Assembly (NCBI GenBank): GCA_006386115.1
Contig: VFIW01000117.1
Location: 1-64,000 of the forward strand
Reading direction: 5' to 3'
Source: Globisporangium splendens
Taxonomy: Eukaryota; Oomycota; Peronosporomycetes; Pythiales; Pythiaceae
Length of the DNA stretch: 64,000 bases
The stretch's first letter is position 1. Each line of letters starts with the position of its first letter. Below the pieces are notes generated by a model, which made no database searches, was not told the DNA's origin, and saw nothing but the letters and a program-made list of their open reading frames with translations. The position numbers were made by a program, and so were the translations under genes. Positions 32,627-42,696 of the stretch are shown here, piece after piece.

Positions 32627-32996
32627 GATACCCAAACAATCGTATCTCTTCACTTTCTCTTTAACTTGTAAAATGAACAAGAAAAACACTGCTTTTAATG
32701 ACGTCCATGCGTGCAAAAATCTTCCACCATCTGCGACTGTTTCAATTGCGATTGCTCTATCCAGTGAGCGAACGGCTCCTGCCGGAGGGTGGTGATCGCT
32801 GCACGAGTGCGTGCATGCGTGGTGGCAATCTGCCAGCTTCGAGTGCCAATTGCGCCTCTCGTTCGCACTTTCCGCACAAAACGTACGTGGAACCTTCGAG
32901 CTCCCTGGATGCACGACCGAGTTTCTTGATGCCGCGTGGGAGGTGATCCTATACAAACAGGAGATATACGAATGACATTCATACCGCGCAATGGGC

Positions 32997-33110
32997 TTTG
33001 CATACCCGCTGGTGAGAGAGGATTCGGCGCAATGGAACATCATCCGATACGCCGTCTGTGGATCTGCGACGCCTCGTGTGGCTTGCGTTGTTGGCAAACG
33101 GGTCGGCTGA
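32997..33110 (+). pseudogene. 37-codon SOD-like remnant (unit 8)
   Basis: Same sequence as at 15373-15486. Confidence 0.7.
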
Positions 33111-33390
33111 GATGCTACAGAGTAGTGATCTCTGTCGGCATCAAAGCATTCGAAGACAGCAAAGTAATCAATCGTTGCTTGATCTGTCTGCGCCAAACCG
33201 CCTCTTAACGCACAACCTTTTTATGCATGCACATGCCACACTCACTGCCTACGAAAAGTATCGAAATACTTCGTTTTGCTTCCCCCGATGCTTTCTTGCG
33301 TCGTGTTGCACGGTAAGTTGATGTACCAAGGCGAGAGTGTCCTACGATGTACGGCATTTGAGGCGTTGCGCACATTTCGAGCAATTCTTG

Positions 33391-33417
33391 GTGTGTGTGT
33401 GTGTGTGTGTGTGTGTG
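33391..33417. repeat. (GT)n microsatellite
   Basis: 27-bp GT run; the mirror copy at 48793 has 25 bp. Confidence 0.95.
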
Positions 33418-33529
33418 ACTTGGGATGCACAGTGTATGATATCCCGTGAGTGATGGCTATCAAAGTGTATCCATCCTGATAGCTGCACGATATGCCTCCC
33501 TTCTATGTACAACGTCTGATCTTCCAGCA

Positions 33530-33731
33530 TGTCAATTGAATTGTGATTGAGATTAGATGAGTTTGCTGTCTACCCATTGCTCGACAGCAACGAATGCCGA
33601 TGACTAATTACTTCGAAATGACTTGTTACCACCAGGTGATTCACTACACGTAATGACTCACCAGTGAGATGAGTCACTACACATAATGATTCACCAGCGA
33701 TGACGTGTGCAAAGCTGGAAACAACCCTACA
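33530..33731 (-). repeat. GypA 3' LTR, truncated (202 bp)
   Basis: Runs from TGTCAATTG to CCCTACA. It lacks the 28 bp ending GCTACA that complete the LTR at 43420-43649. It differs from the cassette LTRs at three sites, which its mirror copy shares. Confidence 0.88.
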
Positions 33732-33748
33732 GTGCCCCCAAGCTTAGC

Positions 33749-34100
33749 TCACGTTCGCACGAGCTGATTGACGGCTTGCTTGAGTGCATGAGAGTCACTG
33801 GAAGCTGTGTAGAGCTGGACCATGGTTGGGACGTCCTTGTGCAAGCCGGCCAGCGCCTCCCACGAGTCTTCGACATCTTCGAGGCCCTGCCATGCCACCA
33901 AGAGCTCCCAACGCTTGAGCTGCTCGTTGTATCGGCGTTGCTTGAACGCTCGAACTCCCAACACGATGCCCTGCGTTGACACATGCTGGATCATCTCTTC
34001 GTTTATGATGAGGCTTGAGTCAGCATACATCTTCAAACGCGAGCCATGCACATCGTGGGTTGCCTTCGTGATCAAATTCTCGACGAGAAACGAGTGTGAC
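33749..34100 (-). pseudogene. GypA Pol C-terminus with chromodomain (minus copy)
   Basis: Continues the integrase C-terminal part from SHSFLVENLITK. The chromodomain has WELLVAWQGLEDVEDSWEAL. It is cut off from the rest of pol by the GypB insertion; the joining 5 bp GTGAC are duplicated. Confidence 0.85.
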
Positions 34101-34498
34101 TGTGGTGTTTCACGGACCGAACGAGACGTCAAACACTCAAATGGGGGAGCTGGAACTCCCGGGTACTCGCTACGTGTATTCTCAACGCACGAGACCAGAT
34201 TCTCAAGAATGAGAGCTCGTAAGATATGCAAACAACACACACTGATCTCTACGCTGCTCTCAACCAGTTGTTCACTCGCTCGCGCCGTTGGTCCACACCA
34301 ACGGTGCGATCCAGGGGGTGCTTATCTGGGTTGTGTGGCAGCTGCCTGGTCGTGGGTTGGCCCATACCACTGCGCACGCCACATGTACACTCGCTCGAGC
34401 CGTTGGTCCACACCAACGGTGCGATCCAGGGGGTGCTCATCTGGGTTGTGAGGAAGCTGCCTGGTTGTGGGTTGGCACACATCACTGCGCACGCCACA
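34101..34498 (-). repeat. GypB 3' LTR
   Basis: 398 bp, TGTGG...CCACA ends. It contains two imperfect internal repeats of about 115 bp, each with GTTGGTCCACACCAACGGTG, a hairpin-forming motif. Confidence 0.93.
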
Positions 34499-34521
34499 CT
34501 GCCTCCCCAAGCTTTCTCACA

Positions 34522-37500
34522 TCACAGTCGTCCATCGCACTGTCGTTGGTATCGTTGGAGCTTTCGGTCGCCACTTTGGTCGACGTATCTTTTCACCAGA
34601 TCAGGTACATCCGCTCTGATTGACCCCACAGGCTCCCAGGAATCTTCAATATCTTCAAATCCTTTCCATTTCACGAGAAGCTCATAAGACTTCATGTTGT
34701 CGTTGAATTTGTGGTTGCAGATCCGTTCGACGCCGAGCAGCGTATCTTGGGCACCCACGTGTTCAATTAGCTCGTGCGTCACGTTCAGCGAATCGTCCCT
34801 GTAGAACTTCAGCCTCGAAGCATGGACGTCAGTGCGATCCTTCGTGATCAGATGCTCGACAACGAAGTAATATTCGCATGCCTCCACGACTCGAAATGGC
34901 CCTGTCCAAGTTACCATCAGCTTTCCTAACCCTCTACGCTCGTCAACCCTCGAACGCAGAACGTAGTCTCCAACGCTGAAGTTGACAGGCTTGCCTTTTC
35001 TTTTTTCCACGTTGTATTGCGTTTGATTCCTCTTCTTTTCTTTGACCACCAGGTGCATTGCGCGCAGAGATTCACGTAAGCTCCTCAGCTTGGCCTCCAC
35101 GCAAGCACTGGTGTCTTCGATTGTCACAATCATCTCGTGGCTGCTTGGTGCCAGAATCGTCGTAAGCGGCGACGGACACTGCAGACCCGTGAAGAGTTCA
35201 ATCGGAGCCTTGTGCGCGAGTGACGCCACCTGCGAATGGTTCAAGCTAGCTTGCACAAGAGGCAGTAGGTGTGGCCAGTCGCGCCTATTGATCTTGTACT
35301 CGAGAATCAATACTTTCAGCACTTGAATGATGTCTCGATTAACACGCTCTACCGTACCATTGCGCCACGGACAATAAGCGAGCACAAAATCTTGCTTGGC
35401 TTTCAAACGCGTGCACAGCTCGCGAATCACTTTGTTTTTAAAGTGGGTTCCGCAGTCACTGATCCAGATTTTGGCCAGTCCAAAGTTGCTGTACCAGTCA
35501 AGCATCGCCTGCGCGGCGACTTCGGCTGTCGGGCTTTCACATCGTACGAGCTGCGTGTAATGAGTAGCTGCATCTTTCAGTACCAGAAGGTATGCATTCC
35601 CCTCAAATGACTCTCCTAAATACAGGAAGTCCCAGTGAAGTGCCTCATTCCGCTCATGGGCATGAAAAGTTTCACTCCACGGTCTTGGAATTATTCTTCC
35701 TCCTTTGACGTGCAAGCAGAGCAGACACTCGTTACAAAACCGTCGCACGAGCTCTTTGAGGCGTACCACCTCGAACACTGCTTTCAGCTGGTTCTGCATC
35801 ACGTCCATACCTCTGTGACCTCGCGATCCACAGTGCGAGATCACCAGAAGCCTCTCCAGTAGATCGTGCGCTTCTTCAGGAATCCAAACCCTGTCATTAA
35901 CGCGCCACGTTCCATCACCATCTTGCTCTGCACCGCTGGGTGGTCGGTACAATTTCTGATATCGCTTTATCTCTTCATAGGTCGGCCACACAAAGGCGTC
36001 GCTATCAAGTGGGCGAATACACACAGTAGAAGATCGGCGGCGAGTCGTAGTTAACTTCTTTGCCCTCATGGCTGCGAATCTCTTGGTCACATGCTCACAC
36101 TCCTCGCTCTCAAGGGAATCATTCCTGCTCTCACGACACACATCGTCACCAATCGAAACTCTCATGGTTTCCGAGGCACTCATGGCCTCCGATAACTGGT
36201 CACGACCGTAGACGCCAGTCGCGGCACACATGTCCGCAGCACTCTTGGCCCTCAAACACGAGAACTGGCGCTCGCCTACGTGCTCATAGCCATCTTCGAC
36301 GCGGGCTCTCATGGCCGCCAATCGCCGGTCGGCCACAGCGTGGGCTCTCATGGCCTCCTTCCGCTGGCCAAGATGGCTGTCATTGCATCCAATCCCGGTG
36401 TTCACAACCGCGGCTCTCATGGCCGACAGAGACTGGTCCTGACAAAGTGTGTTCATGTGATCTCCTCCAGCCCGAGCACGCTTGGCCCCCATAGGCTGGT
36501 CGCAGTGATCACCACTTCCGCCAGCCTCGGTATTCATAACCGTGGCTGTATCGGCTGTGCTAGATCGGTCTGTGCAGTGGTCATCTCCCATCTCTGCTCC
36601 CTTGGTTCCATGAGCAGCCATCGCGCCTCCCCAGCGCGATATCAGATCGGCCCATAAGTTGTGGATGCCATCAATGTGTTCAATTTGGTAGCGATAACCG
36701 AGCAACTTCGTAGACCAGCGCAGGAGCTTCCCACGCACATGCTTCTTCAACTCTTTCCCTGGCACGAACAGGTGCACAATGTTTCGGTGGTCGCAATAGA
36801 TTTTAAATCCTTGCGCACGCAGCAAAAGGTACTCGAGCTTGTCACACGCATGGGCAATGGGGAACATCTCTTTCTCAAGAACTGTCCAATTCAAATGGGA
36901 ACCCTTGAAAGTCCCACCCATGCATATGAGGAGTTCATGTTGCTGTGCTTGTATAGGGGTCGTAGGCGTCCAATTTGCGACTTGTGTTACTACAAGCCCC
37001 CAGCCTTTGTCCGAGGCGTCCGACAACAGGCACATTTGGCTCTCTGGCAGAGGATAAGTAAGCACGGCGGAGTGAGACAAAAGCTGCTTCACGTCGTCAA
37101 AGCATTGCTTCTCTTCCACACTCAATTCGATGGCAACATGTGCCGCCGATGCTTTCGTTCTCCTTCGGCCTTTAAGCGCAACGTCCAATCGCTTCTGAAG
37201 TGGTTCGATCACCCGAGCGTAGTCCACCAGTCCGTCACGAAGCCAATTCGTGGCACACACAAACTGTTGAAGGGCTGCAGCAGTTGGCGGGTAAGGCAGA
37301 CTTTGAAGAGCGCGAATCCTTTCCACATCGTGCCCTATCCCGGCCTCACTGATTATGCGTCCACACCATTTCACTTCGGTCAGGAATAGGTGGCTCTTTT
37401 TCGGGCTCAGCTTTAGGCCACGCTGATCCAGCAAGAAGAAGACCCGCTCCATCACGCTCAACAACTCTTCAACGCTGTCGGAAAACAGCAGCAAGTCATC

Positions 37501-39591
37501 GATCCAGACCAAGACATGCTTGTACAGCAGCTCATCCAAGACTTTCTCAACCGTAGCTTGAAAGTGCAAAGCAGCATCCGCAGATCCTTGTGGCACCCTC
37601 ATAGGCGTAAAAATTTTCTTGTCCGTCATGTAGCTCAGGATTTCTCGACTTGCTTTGGCAAGCGGAAGTTGCCAAAAGCCTTTCAAAAAGTCAAACATCG
37701 AGTAGTATTTCTTCCCACGGCAATGTTCGAGAGCAACATGAAGGTTTGGCATCATCCCCACTATTGTATCCGTCTTGTCATTGACTGGCCGGTAGTCGCT
37801 CGTCTGGCGGTATTCTTTGCTCTTTGCTTTCCGTACAGGCACCGCCGGGCACGCCCATCGGCTCTTCGGGTTCTCGTACACCCAGCCAATGCTCACCAGT
37901 TGGTTGTTGAAGTCCTCCAAGAACTTAGACTTCTCCGGGCTATAAGTCCGGGGACGGCACTTATATGGAGTCGCTCCAGGCTTCAAACGGATCTCCAACG
38001 GGTCCACCAGCGCAGGTGGATCGTTCCCGAGCGCAAGACGCCAAATGTCGTACATCAGACATGTCTCTCGCAACTTCTCTCTGTTTCTCTCTGGGAATCC
38101 TTTCCTGATGGCATCTTCGACCATCTCACTCACAATCTCAATTACATCGAGTTTGACTTGGAAAGGTTCGGGGGTCTCGGCGGGCGAAACAGGATCGTCA
38201 TCACTATCGACTTTTCGGGCTGCCAACATCTCTAGCAAACGATCCACGTCAATGCCCAGCTCTCTCAGCAATGTCTTTCCCACAATGAACTCCTCTTCCT
38301 CGCCTTCAATCACCAAACACAGTTTCCGATCCTGGCAACGAACAGGTCCGGCTGCGGTATGCAGAGTCACAAAAAGCTCCACAGCATGTGTAGACTGAAT
38401 GCACCCGCCCACTGTGCTCGACACTACAGGCTTGTCGAGTGCGTATTCAATTACGCTTTTGTCTTTTGCCTTCACTGCTTCAAGATGCGCACGCGAGATC
38501 AAGTTCACATCGGATCCACTGTCCGCGCAGTAAGGAACTAATTCCACGTCATTGAGACAGGCCATCGTCACTGGGTTCGATCCTGATTCTGTCATGGCCG
38601 ACCCGGCTTTTTTGGCTCTCATATTCTGCTTCGGAAGGGAGCCACGCAACTTCGCAGAATGTTCCTTGAGCAACTTGACCTTTTCATCCAAGCTCACTGT
38701 GGGGCAGGACCGTACCAAGTGCTGCCCGCCACAGTGTAGGCACATTCTCGGAGACATCGACTGCGAGCCATCGTGGGGACTCTTTTCCCACTTCACTTCC
38801 TCTGCGCGACGCACCTTGTCGCCGTTGCTCTTCACAATGCGTGGCTGGCCTGTTCGCGTCTTCTTGACTCCAGCAGTGGCGTTCCGCCCAAACGGTCGCT
38901 TCTTCTGATCCGGCCGGCGAGACTCAGACAGCAAATACATCTCTTCTTGTCTCAAGGCTTTCTCCATCACAAGGTCGAAAAGCTTGACCGCATCCGCCTT
39001 ACTTGCCGAATCATGAAATCGCTGGTGTAATTGAACTGTTTCTCGGAGCGCAGCAGGTTCGATGGACCGTACCAAGATCTTGCACTTCTCTTTAGCTCCT
39101 TGCTTGCTATCCATGATCGTGGTCAGCCCGTTCTCCCGAATGATGTCGTCACAGAGCTTGAAATAGTTGATCACGCGCGCACCGACATCACTCTCGCGGA
39201 GGTTCATCTTTAAGCGAGAGTCAAACAACTTGTCGATGTCAGGTACGGTGCTGTTCTTCACGCTATCAACTATCTTGTTGAGCTCCTTCACCAAGCGCTC
39301 GTCATCTATTTTGTCGACCGCAATTTTCCATTTGTACGTACAGCAGGCAGTGAGCAACTGCAGATCCATGCTGTTCTTCACCGACACCCTGACGCTGTCG
39401 GGATTTTCTTGCGTTCCAGCGCACCACGTCTCTACCATCGCTTCATACTCCTCACGCGCACTTCGCCACTTAACTAGCGCCTCGTGAGATATGCTATCAA
39501 TTCGCGGGGGGCACAGTGGCGTGTACACAGGAGCCGCGAGGCGATCTGTGTGCGTCGGCACTGCTGTCGCCGACTTGGTTTCGTCATCCAT
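34522..39591 (-). CDS. GypB Gag-Pol polyprotein
   Basis: Single 1689-codon ORF with ATG at 39591, 40 nt inside the 5' LTR. Order: Gag (1-280); zinc knuckle CLHCGGQHLVRSC (C284, C287, H291, C296); aspartic protease (D357 in DSGS); reverse transcriptase (about 540-770; D634 and VWIDD with D698-D699); RNase H (D858, E906, D934); a 190-aa linker rich in AMRA repeats (about 990-1180); integrase zinc domain (H1253, H1259, C1289, C1292); integrase core D1321, D1379, E1415 (36 residues apart, as in D,D35E); and a chromodomain (about 1618-1672, WKGFEDIEDSWEPV). All catalytic residues are present and there is no frameshift between gag and pol. Chromodomains in this position target insertion to particular chromatin in other chromoviruses. 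Confidence 0.95.
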   Translation of the reverse strand: MDDETKSATAVPTHTDRLAAPVYTPLCPPRIDSISHEALVKWRSAREEYEAMVETWCAGTQENPDSVRVSVKNSMDLQLLTACCTYKWKIAVDKIDDERLVKELNKIVDSVKNSTVPDIDKLFDSRLKMNLRESDVGARVINYFKLCDDIIRENGLTTIMDSKQGAKEKCKILVRSIEPAALRETVQLHQRFHDSASKADAVKLFDLVMEKALRQEEMYLLSESRRPDQKKRPFGRNATAGVKKTRTGQPRIVKSNGDKVRRAEEVKWEKSPHDGSQSMSPRMCLHCGGQHLVRSCPTVSLDEKVKLLKEHSAKLRGSLPKQNMRAKKAGSAMTESGSNPVTMACLNDVELVPYCADSGSDVNLISRAHLEAVKAKDKSVIEYALDKPVVSSTVGGCIQSTHAVELFVTLHTAAGPVRCQDRKLCLVIEGEEEEFIVGKTLLRELGIDVDRLLEMLAARKVDSDDDPVSPAETPEPFQVKLDVIEIVSEMVEDAIRKGFPERNREKLRETCLMYDIWRLALGNDPPALVDPLEIRLKPGATPYKCRPRTYSPEKSKFLEDFNNQLVSIGWVYENPKSRWACPAVPVRKAKSKEYRQTSDYRPVNDKTDTIVGMMPNLHVALEHCRGKKYYSMFDFLKGFWQLPLAKASREILSYMTDKKIFTPMRVPQGSADAALHFQATVEKVLDELLYKHVLVWIDDLLLFSDSVEELLSVMERVFFLLDQRGLKLSPKKSHLFLTEVKWCGRIISEAGIGHDVERIRALQSLPYPPTAAALQQFVCATNWLRDGLVDYARVIEPLQKRLDVALKGRRRTKASAAHVAIELSVEEKQCFDDVKQLLSHSAVLTYPLPESQMCLLSDASDKGWGLVVTQVANWTPTTPIQAQQHELLICMGGTFKGSHLNWTVLEKEMFPIAHACDKLEYLLLRAQGFKIYCDHRNIVHLFVPGKELKKHVRGKLLRWSTKLLGYRYQIEHIDGIHNLWADLISRWGGAMAAHGTKGAEMGDDHCTDRSSTADTATVMNTEAGGSGDHCDQPMGAKRARAGGDHMNTLCQDQSLSAMRAAVVNTGIGCNDSHLGQRKEAMRAHAVADRRLAAMRARVEDGYEHVGERQFSCLRAKSAADMCAATGVYGRDQLSEAMSASETMRVSIGDDVCRESRNDSLESEECEHVTKRFAAMRAKKLTTTRRRSSTVCIRPLDSDAFVWPTYEEIKRYQKLYRPPSGAEQDGDGTWRVNDRVWIPEEAHDLLERLLVISHCGSRGHRGMDVMQNQLKAVFEVVRLKELVRRFCNECLLCLHVKGGRIIPRPWSETFHAHERNEALHWDFLYLGESFEGNAYLLVLKDAATHYTQLVRCESPTAEVAAQAMLDWYSNFGLAKIWISDCGTHFKNKVIRELCTRLKAKQDFVLAYCPWRNGTVERVNRDIIQVLKVLILEYKINRRDWPHLLPLVQASLNHSQVASLAHKAPIELFTGLQCPSPLTTILAPSSHEMIVTIEDTSACVEAKLRSLRESLRAMHLVVKEKKRNQTQYNVEKRKGKPVNFSVGDYVLRSRVDERRGLGKLMVTWTGPFRVVEACEYYFVVEHLITKDRTDVHASRLKFYRDDSLNVTHELIEHVGAQDTLLGVERICNHKFNDNMKSYELLVKWKGFEDIEDSWEPVGSIRADVPDLVKRYVDQSGDRKLQRYQRQCDGRL
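36052..36624 (-). repeat. AMRA-repeat linker in GypB ORF
   Basis: Codes for residues about 990-1180. Imperfect repeats of about 50-90 bp centre on CATGGCC followed some bases later by TGGTC. They give AMRA, AMRAH, AMRAR, AMSAS and AMRAK, usually after an acidic DQ or DR residue pair. GypA has only a short linker at the same place. Confidence 0.75.
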
Positions 39592-39630
39592 CTCCGCGCG
39601 TTCGGCGAAAACAGGTACTAAAGTTAACTT

Positions 39631-40028
39631 TGTGGTGTTTCACGGACCGAACGAGACGTCAAACACTCAAATGGGGGAGCTGGAACTCCCGGGTACTCGC
39701 TACGTGTATTCTCAACGCACGAGACCAGATTCTCAAGAATGAGAGCTCGTAAGATATGCAAACAACACACACTGATCTCTACGCTGCTCTCAACCAGTTG
39801 TTCACTCGCTCGCGCCGTTGGTCCACACCAACGGTGCGATCCAGGGGGTGCTTATCTGGGTTGTGTGGCAGCTGCCTGGTCGTGGGTTGGCCCACACCAC
39901 TGCGCACGCCACATGTACACTCGCTCGAGCCGTTGGTCCACACCAACGGTGCGATCCAGGGGGTGCTCATCTGGGTTGTGAGGAAGCTGCCTGGTTGTGG
40001 GTTGGCACACATCACTGCGCACGCCACA
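39631..40028 (-). repeat. GypB 5' LTR
   Basis: 398 bp, identical to the 3' LTR except one C/T difference. The 5' end on minus is TGTGGCGTGCGC. Confidence 0.93.
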
Positions 40029-41865
40029 GTGACCGAGCTTCCACGACTCGAAATGGGCCCAACCAACGGACCATGAGCTTGTTGCCTTCCAATCGTGCGT
40101 CTGCGCGGAACCACAACACGAAGTCGCCTTCAACGAAGTTGCATACAACACCATTCTTGTTTGCGATCTGCTGCAGTCGTGTGCGCTCCGTTATGTCAAC
40201 AACATGCTTGCGGAGTTCAAACATGCTTCTGCGCAGTGCGCCCAGTCCTTTTGCGATGGCCGGCTTGATCACGTCGCCGAACAACACTTGTCCTTTGTCA
40301 CTCGGCTTCCAAACGACGTCGAATGCGCTTGAGCACGGCAACCCGGTGAAGAGCTCGACTGGAGCTTTGTTTCCCAACGACTGCACTTGTGTGTGATTCA
40401 GGTTGAACTGGACTACAGGCAGGAGGAACGGCCACTCCTTCGTGTCCAGCTGGAACTCGAGCAGGAGAACGCGCAGCACTTGAAGGACGTCTCTGTTGAG
40501 GCGTTCTACTGTACCATTGATCCAAGGCGAGTACGCGGGTACGAAAACTTGTTCAGCCTTCAGCTTGCTGCTTAGTTCGCGAAGTACTTCGTTCTTGAAG
40601 TGTGCACCGTTGTCTGAAACCCATACTGCTGGAGCACCGTAGCGTTTGTGCCAATCCACAATTGCTTCCGCTGCAACGGCAGCAGCAGGTGCCGAGCATG
40701 CGACCAGCTCGCAACGATGGGTAAGTCCATCTTTCAGCACTAACACGTACTTCTGCAGCCCGTAGCTCTCACCGAGAAACAGGAAATCCCAGTGGAGAAC
40801 TTGGTTCCGGATCTTGGTGGTGATGGTTGGTCCCCAAGGTCGCTGGATGATGTGGCTTCCTTCCACGTGTTTACAAAGCAAGCAAGCTTGCACAAACTGC
40901 TTCACTACCTTTGCGACATTGGGGATCTCAAAACGGCGGAGAGCGTTGAGCGTAGCTTGTTCGCCGCGATGCCCCTGCGCCCCGCAGTGAGCGACAATCA
41001 GCAGACGGTCGAGCAAATCCTTGTCCTTGGGCGGGACCCACGGCTTGCTGCTGATGGTGATCATGTCATCCACTGTCTCATGCTGGAGTTTCAAGGATCT
41101 CTGATGCTGCTTCTGCGCGGTTTTGATGGCCTCCGCGCTCGGCCAGACAAAGTGCTCGTCCACCAAAGGTCGAAGCTGCGACACAACCGGCGTGCTGCGG
41201 GTTCGGACGTACAGTAACTTCTTGATAGCGCTTTGGCTGTCGGAGGATCTCCCCCAACTGCTAGCAATGTCCGCCCAGACGTTGTGCTCGCCCGGGATGT
41301 GCTCGATGATGTAGATGTAGCCAGTCAAACGCATGGCCCATCTCTGTAGCTTCGCCTTGATGTGCTTCTTCAGCTCGCAATGTGGCGCGAAGATTGCGAT
41401 CAGGTTTGCGTGGTCGCAGTAGAGTCGGAAACCGCGAGCTCTCTGCAGCATATACTCGAGGTTCGTGCACGCTGTCACGATCGGAAATGCCTCCTTCTCA
41501 ACGGTGCTCCAGTTGAGCTGGGCGGCATTGAAAACGCCACCCTTGCACACCAGAAGCTGATGATTTTGCTCGTGCACAGGTGCTTCTGAGTTCCAATTGG
41601 CCACCTGGGTAACCACCACAGCCCACTCGAGATCTGAAGCACCTGTGAACAGGGAGATCTCGTTGTCTGGTGCCGGAAACGCAAGCGGTACCGATCTGCC
41701 AATCCGTTCCACAAGCTTGTAGTACGCGGCCTCTTCATCAACACTCCGCGAGAGGTTCAAACGCTTCAATGTCGCCTTCTTCTTGCTGGAACCCTGCATT
41801 GTGGCGTCCAACTTGGCTTGAAGCGGCGCTGCGTAGCGGGCATAGTCCACGATTGTGTCTCGCAT
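40029..41865 (-). pseudogene. GypA Pol: RNase H and integrase (minus copy)
   Basis: Open from MRDTIVDYARY to the GypB junction. RNase H has SLFTGASD (Gly instead of the expected first Asp context), STVEKEAFPI and YCDHANL. The integrase has HCGAQGHRG and CLLCKH, then HWDFLFLG, VSDNGAHFKN and NGTVERLNRD. One residue differs from the right arm (VLWFRAD here, VLWSRAD there). Confidence 0.85.
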
Positions 41866-42693
41866 TCAGTTCGATGCACACAGGAAATACTGGAGATCAG
41901 CTGCAGTAGACGGGAGCGGCAGGTCTTGGAGCGCAGACACGCGCGAGGGGTCATGCTGCACGTTGTCACCGCTGATGAGCTTTCCGCACCACTTCACCTG
42001 AGCCTGGAAAAGCTGACTCTTTGGTGCGCTGAGCTTCAGATTGAACTCGCGAAGGATCTCGAAGAATTTGCGAAGGGCAATAAGAAACTCAGTTGCATTC
42101 GCAGTGTAGACGATCACATCGTCAATCCAAACCAAGAGCGCTTGGTACAGCAAATGCTCAAAGATGAACTGCATCTGGTTCTGGAAATGAAGAGTCGAGT
42201 CGGTCGCTCCTTGCGGTACGCGAGTAGGGGTGTAGATGGTGTCCTCGGTCACGAAGCTGAATACTTCCTGTGAGTCTTCATGAAGTGGAAGCTGCCAGAA
42301 TCCCTTCAGCATATCAAAGCTTGCGAAGCCAAATGCACCTTTCACTGAGCTGGTCACCACTGATAGGTTTGGAGTTGTCCCAGCAATTGGAATCGTTAAC
42401 CGATTCAGCGGGCGGTAGTCGGTCGTGATTCGAAACTCGTCTTTGGTTCCTGGTTTCTTGATGGGGACGACGGCACAAGCCCAACGGCTCTGGTTGTTCT
42501 TGCGGATCAAACCATTCGCTTTGAGTCGCTGCGTGTATTCACGAAGGAATTGGCTTTGGAGAGGCGGGTATCGTCGTGGCTTGCATCGAAACGGAACTGC
42601 TCCGTCACACAGCTGGACTCGCAATGGCTCCAACCTGGCGGCGTCGTCCGGCGAAATCTTGATTCGCCAGCAATCGCGAAACTCTTGCACCAA
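41866..42693 (-). pseudogene. GypA Pol: reverse transcriptase (minus copy)
   Basis: Bounded by in-frame stops, TAG at 42694-42696 upstream and TGA at 41866-41868 downstream. The latter replaces the Trp seen in GypB (ATNWLRD against ASN-stop-MRD). Motifs: RITTDYRPLN, FASFDMLKGFWQLP, RVPQGATD, VWIDDVIVY. VWIDD instead of YxDD is shared with GypB. Confidence 0.86.
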
Positions 42694-42696
42694 CTA

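Larger units (their letters stand above)
28998..33529 (+). repeat. Array unit 8 (orientation B), with LINE insertion, truncated by GypA
   Basis: Promoter spacer of the second type, SOD copy 7, LINE L1b, short remnant and GT tract, then an abrupt join at CTTCCAGCAT to a truncated GypA LTR. The GPI-type remnant and leader are absent. It is the mirror image of 48681-60277 once the different LINE insertions are removed. Confidence 0.9.
34101..40028 (-). mobile_element. GypB: apparently intact chromodomain Ty3/gypsy retrotransposon
   Basis: 5928 bp with LTRs of 398 bp at 34101-34498 and 39631-40028, which differ at one base (about 34375 against 39895). The 5-bp target duplication is GTGAC (34096-34100 and 40029-40033). 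On the minus strand it reads 5' LTR, an untypical primer-binding region AAGTTAACTTTAGTACC, one long ORF, and a polypurine tract AAGCTTGGGGAGGCAG directly before the 3' LTR. One LTR difference and an unbroken ORF indicate a recent, possibly still active insertion. Confidence 0.95.

Noticed and set aside
1663..33417. CRISPR-like or other short regularly spaced repeats
   Set aside because: Repeats here are kilobase-scale units and dinucleotide tracts. There are no 20-40 bp repeats with unique spacers.
35042..39487. Many short plus-strand frames across GypB
   Set aside because: All lie antisense to the intact 1689-codon Gag-Pol and none shows a domain.
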